Below are positions 8,376-15,990 of a DNA stretch of 44,977 nucleotides, in pieces. The notes under the pieces were generated by a model that worked only from the letters and a program-made list of their open reading frames with translations, did no database searches and was not told the origin of the DNA. Positions within the stretch are counted from its first letter, which is position 1. Every line of letters starts with the position of its first letter. The stretch covers positions 1 to 44,977 of the forward strand of contig JAKSCK010000118.1 of the NCBI GenBank assembly GCA_022360655.1. The letters run 5' to 3'. The position numbers and the translations under genes are program-made. The DNA comes from Spirochaetales bacterium (GTDB lineage: Bacteria > Spirochaetota > Spirochaetia > DSM-2461).

Positions 8376-10223
8376 TTAGAAGTTCAATAAGCTCCGTGTT
8401 GTGCCCCAAGATCCAGTACGAGAATTTCGTGTGATTCGGACTCTGAATTGATAGGTTCCGGTGGGTAAGCCTGCTGAAGACCATCCTAAACTGATGTATG
8501 AAGTCAAGAATCGAACATCACCAGGATTTGTGGATGCCCATGAAGACCAAGATCCACTACTAAAGGAACGATATTCCACTTCTATATTTGAAACGGTATC
8601 CACACCATTGGCTCTTGGGAATTGAATGTATCGGAAACTTGCAGTGTTAAGTCTTGAGAAACTGGATGGTACTGGAGGTGAAGGAACGGTTTCTACAGTG
8701 ACAGAAATTGCAAATGTGCGGCGAGCCACAATACCATTTTTAGAAATGGAGGCTTCCAGACTGGCATTCACGCCGCTTCCTACTGTAATCCACCAATCAG
8801 AAACAGAAGTATCAACGGATCCATCCGAATCGATTTGAGGATGCCGGTTTGTGTTCCAAACAATGCTGGTTCCATGAGCTCCATCCGTCAGAAGAGTGAT
8901 ATCACTGGTCACACCTGCCGCTCCACCCTCACCTTCGGCATATTCCACATAGGACATGATGTCATTGGCAACGAGATTCACAGCTTCCTGATCTGTGATG
9001 GGAAGACGAGTCACCGTGATGGGGAAATTCACTGCAGTGGATTCAATTCCCTTGGAAACCGTAGCTACAAGAGTTCCCGACTCACTTCCTGTGGTGTAAG
9101 AAGGACGTGACACAACACCTGAATCGGTCACAGAACTCAAATCACTTGCCACCCAACTCACAGAAGTTCCATGTAAACCTGTTGTCGGAAGGGTAAGGTT
9201 TGCGGTCACACTGCTGGCTGAGTCTCCGACTTGATAGGTGATGGCAAGGGCTGCAGCGGCTGCAATAACAGATTCTGCATCTGTAATGCTTGCTCGAGAG
9301 ACCGTGACAGGGAATCGAACCGTTGTTGATTCACTCCCTTTTGCCACCGTGGCAATGATGATTCCGCTTTCATCACCAACCGTAAATGAAGGTTGACTAA
9401 CCTCTCCATTGTCAGAAATAGAAGAAAGATCACTTGCGTCCCATTGAATGGTGGTGCCATGCAGACCCGTTGTGATGAAGGTGAGATCATTGGTGATGGA
9501 AGAGGAAGTGTCCCCCCCCTGGTAACCAATACTTAATGCAGCCGCAGCGGCCGTGACCGATTCTAAATCTGTGATGGCTTGCTTCATCACCGTGAGAGGA
9601 AAATTCACCAGAACCACTTCACTTCCCCTGCTGACGGTAGCGATGACAGCCCCCGTCTCATCACCAGATAAGTAGGCTGGACGATGGACGGATCCATCAT
9701 TCATAACACTGGTCAGGGCACTGGCATCCCAACTCACACGAGTTCCATGCAAACCAGAAAGGGGGAAACCAAGAGGACCTGTCACTTGGGTGGCGGAATC
9801 ACCTGGTTGATAAACAATCATCAAAACGGCCGCTGCTGTCGTTACGGCTTGTGCATCCGTCGCAGCCATAGCTGGAACAGTGACCATAAAAGTGTGTTGG
9901 CTGGTCTTCCCATTCTTATACCGAATGGTGGCCTGGATCATGGCCGTGATGTCTGATTCACCAAATTCCGGTTGAATAAGAGCCCCAATCGAATCAATAC
10001 CATTGTGCTCCGAGACATCCCATTGAACGGTTTTTCCTCCACTCAAAGATGCAACCAATGTCAGAGGTCCCGTTGCAATCCCTTGTTCTGTTAGCTCAGG
10101 AGGACGGACATCGATGTCTTCGATGGTTCTCTCATAATATTCATGGATCTCGTTGAGAAGTTCATTGTTGCAACCAAGAATAAAAATTGAGAAGAAAAGA
10201 ATAAAACCTACACACATTTTCAT
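8376..10223 (-). CDS. Ig-like repeat lipoprotein, array member 5
   Basis: 615 residues from ATG 10223; the adjacent ATG at 10226 is possible but only 3 nt from GAGG, whereas 10223 has 6 nt. Short signal peptide, lipobox FILGC. The family N-terminal domain (NELLNEIHEYY, RPPELTE, GGKTVQWDVS, YKNGKTSQH, VTVPAMAA) is followed by three 96-residue Ig-like repeats, a divergent repeat (VANDIMSYVEY, GAHGTSIVW) and an FN3-like C-terminal domain (IEVEYRSFSSG, ISLGWSSAGLPTG, QFRVRITRNS) ending LLNF. It has the same architecture as member 4 with diverged sequence. The gene is preceded by a consensus -24/-12 promoter. Confidence 0.9.
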   Translation of the reverse strand: MKMCVGFILFFSIFILGCNNELLNEIHEYYERTIEDIDVRPPELTEQGIATGPLTLVASLSGGKTVQWDVSEHNGIDSIGALIQPEFGESDITAMIQATIRYKNGKTSQHTFMVTVPAMAATDAQAVTTAAAVLMIVYQPGDSATQVTGPLGFPLSGLHGTRVSWDASALTSVMNDGSVHRPAYLSGDETGAVIATVSRGSEVVLVNFPLTVMKQAITDLESVTAAAAALSIGYQGGDTSSSITNDLTFITTGLHGTTIQWDASDLSSISDNGEVSQPSFTVGDESGIIIATVAKGSESTTVRFPVTVSRASITDAESVIAAAAALAITYQVGDSASSVTANLTLPTTGLHGTSVSWVASDLSSVTDSGVVSRPSYTTGSESGTLVATVSKGIESTAVNFPITVTRLPITDQEAVNLVANDIMSYVEYAEGEGGAAGVTSDITLLTDGAHGTSIVWNTNRHPQIDSDGSVDTSVSDWWITVGSGVNASLEASISKNGIVARRTFAISVTVETVPSPPVPSSFSRLNTASFRYIQFPRANGVDTVSNIEVEYRSFSSGSWSSWASTNPGDVRFLTSYISLGWSSAGLPTGTYQFRVRITRNSRTGSWGTTRSLLNF

Positions 10224-10251
10224 CATCTACCTCAATCGGCTTAGATGATTA

Positions 10252-10268
10252 AGCAATTTCCATGCCAT
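10252..10268 (-). promoter_or_regulatory. sigma54-type -24/-12 promoter of array member 5
   Basis: Minus strand ATGGCATGGAAATTGCT, GG-N10-GC with TTGCT at -12. Predicted start about 10241, leaving a leader of about 17 nt with GAGGT. Nearly identical to the member 1 promoter. Confidence 0.76.
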
Positions 10269-10459
10269 ATCATGCTGTTTTGGTAATATTTATATCACCA
10301 CTCATTTTCAGAAGTTGAACCATAAAGAAATGACCAAGATGGAAACTGAGAGGGTTTACCCCATGCGCCTCTGGATGTGGGCTTGTATCACTTCTCAAGC
10401 AAATAAAAGGGTTCATATCAAACAAAAACTGTCATCTTTTCTTGTCTCATCACAGGCTT

Positions 10460-10477
10460 TGTCATTGTTATTTGACG
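10460..10477. promoter_or_regulatory. putative activator site upstream of array member 5
   Basis: TGTCATTGTTATTTGACG has the TGTCA-N8-TGAC form seen before members 1 and 4, with one mismatch in the last base. It lies about 220-235 bp from the predicted start, still within enhancer range. A lone TGTCAT half-site occurs at 10430-10435. Confidence 0.4.
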
Positions 10478-10519
10478 GATCATCCAGAGAACAATTTGCA
10501 TCGATTTCCTAAGGGAATA

Positions 10520-11782
10520 CTAAAAATTGGAATACTGAGGCGTTTCTGCCCAAGCGCCATACACACCATTACGAACAATACGCACGCGAAACTGAATATC
10601 CCCTTGGGGTAATTGAGCTTGAGTCCATCCAAACCGTGCAGGATTTGCCCCTGTTGTTGCGGCCCCAGGAGGAGGTGTTGCAGCCCAAGCTGTGAAGCCA
10701 TCAGCGGAAGGACGTCGGTACTCAAACTCATAGTTTCCGATTCCAACTGTTCCAGGTAGAGCTGAAAATTGAAGATAACGATAACCACCGGGAGCATAAA
10801 TTGAAAAACCAGATGCCACAGGAGGCAAAAGCACAACCGTTAAAGAGAACGGTCGTGTTGTTGTCACTGCATTCTTTGTGACTGTGGCCACAATTTCTCC
10901 AGTCACAGAATTGATGTTGGTATCCCACCAATCCCCTGCTGGCAGGCTCACAGAACCATCATCTCCGATACTGCTATGACCAGAAGCATCCCAGCTCACA
11001 GTGGTTCCATGTAACCCTATAAGCGGGAGCGTCAAAGATGCCGTCACCGAAGTTGCGGTATCCTCTCCAGCAAAACTGAGGGATAAATCAGTAGAGGCGA
11101 GAGTCACCGCATCACTATCTGTGAGGGGCAAACTCATCACAGTGAGAGGAAACGATTTCGTTGAAGACTCTGTCCCTTTTGTGACGGTTGCAATGATGGT
11201 TCCAGATTCATCACCTTCTGCATATGAAGGCCGTAAAACCGCACCATCTGTGGCGATGGAAGCCAATGCTGAGGTGTTCCAACTCACCTGAGTGCTATGA
11301 AGTCCTTGGGTAGCCAAACCGAGAGAACCTGTGACGGAACTGGCAGCATCACCAGTAGCAAATGCAATGGTGAGTGCGGTGATGGCCTCAGAGACAGCGA
11401 AGGCATCGGAAGGAGAGGAAGCAGGAACACGAACCGGAAAGATGAATGTTTGAGATTTCCCATTCCGAAAGAGAACCGTCGCCTGAATGGTTCCTTGAAC
11501 ATCTGGGTTAGGATAAGGAGGTTTTTGAAGGTGACCTGTCTCATCTAGCGCGGAATGTTCCTCAAGATTCCAACGGATTTCCCTGGAGCCAATTTGGGAA
11601 ATTAAAGTTAAATCCCCAAGAGCACGATCAAAGGAATCGAGTTCAACAGGACGAACTTGGGAAGCTCGAACATCTCCACTGTAATAATCTTCAAGACCAG
11701 TGAGTAAATCATTCTGACATCCAGTCATAAGACTGAATCCATAAATAACAGAAACCAGAAGAATGGAACGGAGTGAAACCAT
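10520..11782 (-). CDS. Ig-like repeat lipoprotein, array member 6 (shortest, promoter-proximal to the regulator)
   Basis: 420 residues from ATG 11782. A TTG at 11839 has an SD-like AAGGA but lies within the -24 element, so it is rejected. ATG 11809 would begin 1 nt after the predicted sigma54 start and is a real alternative (leaderless). Signal peptide with lipobox LMTGC, then the family domain in diverged form (NDLLTGLEDYY, RPVELD, REIRWNLEEHS, FRNGKSQTF). One Ig-like repeat follows, then a second whose tail merges with the divergent closing type (GDWWDTN, TKNAVTTTRPF), and an FN3-like C-terminal domain (YEFEYRRPS, RFGWTQAQLPQG, QFRVRIVRNG) ending YSNF. It is the minimal architecture of the family and the most diverged N-terminus. 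Confidence 0.88.
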   Translation of the reverse strand: MVSLRSILLVSVIYGFSLMTGCQNDLLTGLEDYYSGDVRASQVRPVELDSFDRALGDLTLISQIGSREIRWNLEEHSALDETGHLQKPPYPNPDVQGTIQATVLFRNGKSQTFIFPVRVPASSPSDAFAVSEAITALTIAFATGDAASSVTGSLGLATQGLHSTQVSWNTSALASIATDGAVLRPSYAEGDESGTIIATVTKGTESSTKSFPLTVMSLPLTDSDAVTLASTDLSLSFAGEDTATSVTASLTLPLIGLHGTTVSWDASGHSSIGDDGSVSLPAGDWWDTNINSVTGEIVATVTKNAVTTTRPFSLTVVLLPPVASGFSIYAPGGYRYLQFSALPGTVGIGNYEFEYRRPSADGFTAWAATPPPGAATTGANPARFGWTQAQLPQGDIQFRVRIVRNGVYGAWAETPQYSNF

Positions 11783-11820
11783 GTTGTTGCGAAATTCAAG
11801 CTGCCTCATAGAAAAAACAA

Positions 11821-11837
11821 GGCAAAGACCGTGCCAC
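11821..11837 (-). promoter_or_regulatory. sigma54-type -24/-12 promoter of array member 6
   Basis: Minus strand GTGGCACGGTCTTTGCC contains TGGCACG and TTTGC exactly as in the consensus, with GG-N10-GC spacing. Predicted start about 11810. Confidence 0.78.
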
Positions 11838-12204
11838 AATGTTTGTTCCTTTCTATCTATCTCATACGTTGAAAGAATTATGAAAAAAGATGCAACTCAA
11901 ATAGTTATCATATAAATAATTATATAAATATCAGCCAAAGAATCGATCACAAAAAGCACCTTTCTCAATGAATCAAACATATCCAGATTTTTATGGACAA
12001 CTAAAAAAATGGATCCACGAAAACAAGATGTGTGAGATGTTCTCGCAGCATTGTAAACTTTTATTGCTCAAAAAATTCATGTCATTCTTTCTTGCTCAGT
12101 CAAAGAATAAAAAAGCATGGAGATAAACGAATTTGGAGCCAACCTCATCCACGCCATTGAATAGTTTCTGATTTTTTGAAGGTTTTTTGCATAAAAAATT
12201 GACA

Positions 12205-12245
12205 AGCCCCCATGAATGTCATTATTGGTTGACAAACAGGGGGCT
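12205..12245 (-). terminator. terminator-like hairpin after the barrel gene, overlapping an activator-like repeat
   Basis: AGCCCCC (12205-12211) pairs with GGGGGCT (12239-12245). Inside, TGTCAT-N6-TTGACA (12217-12234) extends the stem. On the minus strand it is followed by TTGTCAATTTTTTATG, a reasonable U-tract. The inner 18-mer also matches the putative regulator site, so one element may do both jobs. Confidence 0.55.
12217..12234. promoter_or_regulatory. putative activator site between member 6 and the barrel gene
   Basis: TGTCATTATTGGTTGACA, the same TGTCA-N8-TGACA form as upstream of members 1, 4 and 5. A further TTGACA half-site lies at 12199-12204. It is about 410 bp from the member 6 start, far but not impossible for sigma54 activation. 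Confidence 0.38.
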
Positions 12246-12309
12246 ATGGATGACCGAACAATTCGGTACTCAGTTCCCATTCAAAAAATCTGTTTTGAAT
12301 GGGTTCATC

Positions 12310-12867
12310 TCAACCATCAATATGCCAGGATACCTGCATCAGCACATCCAAAGAATGAATGGTTCCCGTGCTTTCATGGGCATACAAGCGGTATCGCGGT
12401 ATCAAACCCAAACTCAACTGGGGAATAATGGTGTATGCCGCCGAAAGCCCTGTAGAGAACATGACATCTCCCCCTGCTTTTTCTGCAAAAAAGCCAAGGT
12501 AGTACCCAACATCAGCAAAGACTCTCAAGGCAAAATTTCCACCAAAGGGAAATCTGTAAGAGGTTCCAACGGAGAATTCAATCCGATTCAAGTTCGAAAT
12601 TTCAATGGTTCCATCCGGCTTTGTGGGCAACAAACCATATCCCATATTGGCATAAACATTCAGGGATTCAAAACCATGGATAGAGTAGTCAAATTGGATT
12701 TCACCTTTAACCCCAGGCTTAAATGGAGGGGCGTCAAGCGTATCAACAACCGGCGAAAAAGCAATCTCTGTTCCACCAATCACACTCAGGCTGAAATGAG
12801 GAGCCTGGGCAAATCCAGCTGTAGCCATGATCAGCAGAACGGGGAAGAGCAAACATTTTTTATTCAT
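12310..12867 (-). CDS. small outer-membrane beta-barrel-like protein
   Basis: 185 residues from ATG 12867, preceded by AGGAGG at good spacing; longer upstream frames lack this. A classic signal peptide (MNKKCLLF, hydrophobic run, AGFAQA cleavage motif) is followed by alternating strands rich in aromatic and Gly residues (ANMGYGLLP, FSVGTSYRFPFGG, FADVGYYLGFF, LGLIPRYRLYA), typical of an eight-stranded outer-membrane barrel of the OmpA/OmpW size class. The exact family is not recognised. It is transcribed away from the sigma54 regulator, has its own -24/-12 promoter, and points toward the lipoprotein array, so co-regulation with the array is inferred. Confidence 0.82.
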   Translation of the reverse strand: MNKKCLLFPVLLIMATAGFAQAPHFSLSVIGGTEIAFSPVVDTLDAPPFKPGVKGEIQFDYSIHGFESLNVYANMGYGLLPTKPDGTIEISNLNRIEFSVGTSYRFPFGGNFALRVFADVGYYLGFFAEKAGGDVMFSTGLSAAYTIIPQLSLGLIPRYRLYAHESTGTIHSLDVLMQVSWHIDG

Positions 12868-12905
12868 TTCTGCCTCCTGAAGACAAATACCATATCCAAA
12901 TTGTT

Positions 12906-12922
12906 GGCAAAATTCAGGCCAA
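12906..12922 (-). promoter_or_regulatory. sigma54-type -24/-12 promoter of the barrel gene
   Basis: Minus strand TTGGCCTGAATTTTGCC has GG-N10-GC and TTTTGC. Predicted start about 12895, leader about 27 nt with AGGAGG. The plus strand of the same bases (TTGGCAAAATTCAGGCC) also keeps GG-N10-GC toward the regulator gene but has a poor -12 half. Confidence 0.68.
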
Positions 12923-12998
12923 GAGCAAATAATTCGTACTATACCGGGAAGAAATATGCCAAGATCTTGCCCCGAATGAAGAGCCCGGAGTGAGAACA

Positions 12999-14393
12999 AT
13001 GAATTACAATTGCGTCTTTGTGGATGATGACATCTCTATGCTGGCCCTCTATGAAAGTTATTGTGAGCATATTCCAGAAATCGATGCCGCTTTCATTGAG
13101 GATCCTCGAGAACTGATTTCCTTTGTGGATGCTCATGCCTCCAATCTGATTTGTGCTTTTGTCGATCTTCACATGCCCCATTATTCTGCTCTGGATTTGT
13201 TGCCCCTCATTGCGGCAAAGCATCCGGAACTTCCTCTCATTGTGATTACCGCCGAAGAAGAGATTTCCCTCATCATTCAATGCATTAAATCTGGAGCTTT
13301 TGACTACATACTCAAAGACTCTTTGAAACTCGAACGCCTCCGAGGTGTGTTCCGTCATCTCTCCACCATCAGGCGATTGTCTCGCCAAGTGGAAGATTTG
13401 AGTAGCAAACTCAATGATGAAGAACCACTTCCAGATCCAGCCTTCAAAGAAATCATCACAACAAACAAGCGCATGATTCGGATGTTTCATTACCTCAATT
13501 CCATTGCGGAATACTCTGAATCCCTCCTCATCAATGGAGAAACAGGAACAGGGAAAGAAATGGTGGCCAAAAGCATTCATGAGGTACGGGAAACAGAAGG
13601 CCCCTTTGTTGCTGTGAATATGGCTGGTTTGGATGAACACACCTTGAATGACACCCTCTTTGGCCATAAAAAAGGAGCCTTTACAGGAGCTGGAGACAAT
13701 CGAGAAGGTCTTGTAGCTAAAGCGCAGAATGGAACGCTTTTTTTGGATGAAATTGGTGATTGTTCCCACACCATCCAGGCCAAACTTCTGCGCATGTTGC
13801 AAGAAAAAGAGTTTTATCCCCTTGGTTCTGATCGAGTGCGAAAAATGGATGCCTTTGTTGTGGCCGCCACCAACAGAGATTTAGAGGAGTTGGTAGAAGA
13901 GGGAACCTTCCGGCGAGATTTGTTTTATCGCCTCTCTGCCCATACCGTTACCATCCCCCCCTTACGCGAACGCAAAGAAGATTTGCCTCTTTTGATTCAG
14001 GCCTTTGTAGAACGTTTCTCTGAACAAATGCGCAAGCAAGTTCCCTCTGACATCACTCCCCTTCTGGCCCTGCTCAATACCTATGGTTTTCCAGGAAATG
14101 TGCGGGAACTCGAAAACATTGTGAAAGATCAAACCGCCCGGCTCCAAGGGGGACAGTTTTCCCAATCCGATCTCAACTCCCTCAAAAATCGCATCAGTGC
14201 TGCCAAGCCCTATGCCGGTGCCTATGAAGAAATGTTGCAACGTGTAGATCTTTTACCGGGCCTTAAAGAAGGCGCCGAACTTTTGGTAGAAGAAGCTCTT
14301 CGGCGGTCTCATGGGAATCAGGCCCAGGCCGCACGCATGCTGGGAATCACCCGCCAAGCTCTCAATAAACGGCTTCAAAAAGTCACAACCTAG
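12999..14393 (+). CDS. sigma54-dependent response regulator (NtrC family)
   Basis: 464 residues from ATG 12999 (GGAG 8 nt upstream). N-terminal receiver domain 1-120 with the acidic pocket at VDDD (9-11), phospho-acceptor Asp56 in FVDLHMP, and Lys107 in LKDS. AAA+ domain about 150-385: Walker A GETGTGKE (180-187), the sigma54-contacting GAFTGA loop (226-231) intact, Walker B TLFLDEIGD, and an arginine-finger region RRDLFYRLS. The C-terminal Fis-type helix-turn-helix contains NQAQAARMLGITRQALNKRL. It should activate sigma54 promoters when phosphorylated. No histidine kinase lies in the window, so it is an orphan here. Five sigma54-type promoters directly downstream on the other strand make the lipoprotein array and barrel gene its likely targets. 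Confidence 0.95.
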   Translation: MNYNCVFVDDDISMLALYESYCEHIPEIDAAFIEDPRELISFVDAHASNLICAFVDLHMPHYSALDLLPLIAAKHPELPLIVITAEEEISLIIQCIKSGAFDYILKDSLKLERLRGVFRHLSTIRRLSRQVEDLSSKLNDEEPLPDPAFKEIITTNKRMIRMFHYLNSIAEYSESLLINGETGTGKEMVAKSIHEVRETEGPFVAVNMAGLDEHTLNDTLFGHKKGAFTGAGDNREGLVAKAQNGTLFLDEIGDCSHTIQAKLLRMLQEKEFYPLGSDRVRKMDAFVVAATNRDLEELVEEGTFRRDLFYRLSAHTVTIPPLRERKEDLPLLIQAFVERFSEQMRKQVPSDITPLLALLNTYGFPGNVRELENIVKDQTARLQGGQFSQSDLNSLKNRISAAKPYAGAYEEMLQRVDLLPGLKEGAELLVEEALRRSHGNQAQAARMLGITRQALNKRLQKVTT

Positions 14394-14416
14394 CTTTATC
14401 GGGTTCCTCTAGGTTG

Positions 14417-14443
14417 ACCCCTTTGCAAGCCATGCAAAGGGGT
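14417..14443. terminator. bidirectional hairpin between the regulator and plsY
   Basis: Perfect 11-bp stem ACCCCTTTGCA / TGCAAAGGGGT with loop AGCCA, placed between two convergent genes. There is no U-tract on either side. Confidence 0.6.
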
Positions 14444-14463
14444 GAAGGCATACTCTTGAACAA

Positions 14464-15108
14464 TCACTCCATGGACTTTTTCTTTTTCCAAGTGAAAAAA
14501 TGAGGTTCTTTTCGATGAATCAAGCGTTGAAAATTGTGCCGATGCAAGAACGTGATTCCCATGGCCAGAACAAACAGGAACATCCCAAAGACAAGGTTTT
14601 GATTCTCAGTGAACCCAAACCAATACACCAGAGCCACCACCCAGGCCGCGACAAGGGATGAGACCGAAACATAGCGCGTCACCATAAGTGTTACGAAAAA
14701 GGATAGAAGTCCAATGGGGGCTGCCCATGGCCACGAGGCAACCAGAGCCGCTGCACCACAGGCCACACCCTTTCCTCCCCGAAAGGAGGCCCAAAGAGGA
14801 AAGACATGCCCCAGCACCACGGCTCCAATGAGCAATGGTGCCAGAAAACTCTCAAACCCAGCATCTATTGATGACAACCAAAGAGGAAAGAGGAAAACTG
14901 GAAGAAATCCCTTAAGAAAATCCGCAAGAAGAACCATGACTCCGATTTTCCATCCAGCCACTCGAAAAACATTGGTGGTGCCTGCATTACCACTCCCCAC
15001 TTCCCGCACATCCAGCCCTGTCTTCCAACGAACAAAGAGCAAGGCAAAGGGAATGGAACCAATCAGATACGTGAGAAGCAGTGCCGCAAGGAGTGGGAGG
15101 AGATTCAT
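14464..15108 (-). CDS. plsY: acyl-phosphate:glycerol-3-phosphate acyltransferase PlsY
   Basis: 214 residues. Multi-spanning inner-membrane enzyme that transfers an acyl group from acyl-phosphate to glycerol-3-phosphate, the first acylation of phospholipid synthesis. The family motifs are present: YLIGSIPFALL, the VGSGNAGTTNVFR loop, LGHVFPLWASFRGGKGVA, and a late FLHRHNFQRLI. The start at 15108 is chosen because it gives the family length and an ATGA overlap with the upstream gene's stop, implying translational coupling. A longer frame from 15324 merely overlaps that gene. The FakAB-type kinase that makes acyl-phosphate lies just beyond. Confidence 0.95.
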   Translation of the reverse strand: MNLLPLLAALLLTYLIGSIPFALLFVRWKTGLDVREVGSGNAGTTNVFRVAGWKIGVMVLLADFLKGFLPVFLFPLWLSSIDAGFESFLAPLLIGAVVLGHVFPLWASFRGGKGVACGAAALVASWPWAAPIGLLSFFVTLMVTRYVSVSSLVAAWVVALVYWFGFTENQNLVFGMFLFVLAMGITFLHRHNFQRLIHRKEPHFFTWKKKKSME

Positions 15109-15905
15109 GAGGCATGACCGGGGAAATGGGGAAATAGTAGCCCTGTGGATTTCCGGTATACCGCGAAATCTTCGCGATCGCCATAGGCTTTTTGCGCCTT
15201 TTGTTCCAACAAGGGCACCCCTGTCACAAAGAGAAGCATGAGGGTGAGATACAGGGGACCAAGGCCAGAAAGATAATCCCAACCCTGAAGGACGGGAATT
15301 GCCGCAAAATAGAGACCCCACCAAAGAATAATCTCACCTAAATAGTTGGGATGCCTGGAATAACGCCAAAGTCCTTGATCCACCCAATGCCCATCATTCT
15401 CCGCCCGACTTCTGTAAACAAACTTCTGAGCATCCGCAAGACTTTCCAGCACAAAACCAAGAACAAACAAGCCCAAACCCACCCATGTCAGAAGGGGAAT
15501 CTCAAGCAGAGGTTCTGCCATAAAAAGAAGAAGAACCGGAGTCATCACGGCCCAAGCGGCCACGGCCTGAATCAACCAAAAAAGAAGAAAAGCCCAAAAG
15601 TTTTCACGGCGCCCATCAAAACGTGCATCCGACCCCATCAAAAGAATTCGTCGGAAAAGATAGGCTCCAAGGCGCAAGGCCCAAAAGGCCACAAAAATCG
15701 CCATCATAATTTCTATGACACCCACCTGACCTCCAAGGAAGGCCAAGAAAAAGAACACGGCATCCAGAAGAAGAAAGCTCAGGCTGTAGGTAAAATCTGT
15801 GAGTTTATCCGTCTGACTGGCCATGGCAATCAGAAAGAACAACAGGTTCAAAGCAACACTGAAAATCAAAGCCGCGAGTATGGGAAAATCCAGAATCATG
15901 CCCAT
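15105..15905 (-). CDS. DUF1295 / isoprenylcysteine methyltransferase-like membrane protein
   Basis: 266 residues, about six membrane segments. ATG 15905 has AAGGAG at 7 nt. The C-terminal part carries the signature of the DUF1295/steroid 5-alpha-reductase-like superfamily: QKFVYRS, GLWRYSRHPNYLGEIILWWG, PLLEQKAQKAYGDREDFAVYRKST. These proteins bind SAM or NADPH at the cytosolic face and act on lipidic substrates; the substrate here is unknown. First gene of a two-gene operon with plsY (4-nt overlap). Confidence 0.88.
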   Translation of the reverse strand: MGMILDFPILAALIFSVALNLLFFLIAMASQTDKLTDFTYSLSFLLLDAVFFFLAFLGGQVGVIEIMMAIFVAFWALRLGAYLFRRILLMGSDARFDGRRENFWAFLLFWLIQAVAAWAVMTPVLLLFMAEPLLEIPLLTWVGLGLFVLGFVLESLADAQKFVYRSRAENDGHWVDQGLWRYSRHPNYLGEIILWWGLYFAAIPVLQGWDYLSGLGPLYLTLMLLFVTGVPLLEQKAQKAYGDREDFAVYRKSTGLLFPHFPGHAS

Positions 15906-15990
15906 TCGTGAACTCCTTTTCCAAGTTTTTCTCCCGAAGAGGGATTATTTGACTATAGTTCATTAATGATACGTTATTGGAGGACGGGGT

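Larger units (their letters stand above)
11783..12309. other. gap between array member 6 and the barrel gene
   Basis: No convincing gene; short reading frames here lack SD sites and recognisable sequence. It holds the member 6 promoter (11821-11837), an AT-rich stretch around 11890-11940 suited to DNA bending, a weak ATTCTTT/AAAGAAT hairpin (12084-12108), and the inverted repeat/hairpin at 12205-12245. Confidence 0.6.

Noticed and set aside
499..11548. Many plus-strand open frames of 60-130 residues across the lipoprotein array
   Set aside because: They are antisense to the Ig-like repeats, recur once per repeat with similar sequence, lack Shine-Dalgarno sites and are explained by repeat codon composition.
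1..11800. Regularly spaced repeats as a CRISPR array
   Set aside because: The period is 288 bp in coding frame and the units encode protein domains; no short direct repeats with unique spacers are seen.
11783..11839. TTG start at 11839 for array member 6, which has an SD-like AAGGA
   Set aside because: It lies within the -24 part of the sigma54-type promoter, upstream of the predicted transcript start.
12187..12993. 268-residue plus-strand frame opposite the barrel gene
   Set aside because: The minus-strand frame has a signal peptide, a good Shine-Dalgarno and barrel-type strands; the plus frame has no family features and low-complexity composition.
12939..13802. 287-residue minus-strand frame opposite the sigma54 regulator
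   Set aside because: The regulator has every motif of its family over the whole length; the opposite frame has no recognisable sequence.
15109..15324. N-terminal extension of plsY to 15324
   Set aside because: It overlaps the coupled upstream gene in another frame, and PlsY begins at the ATGA overlap with family-typical length.
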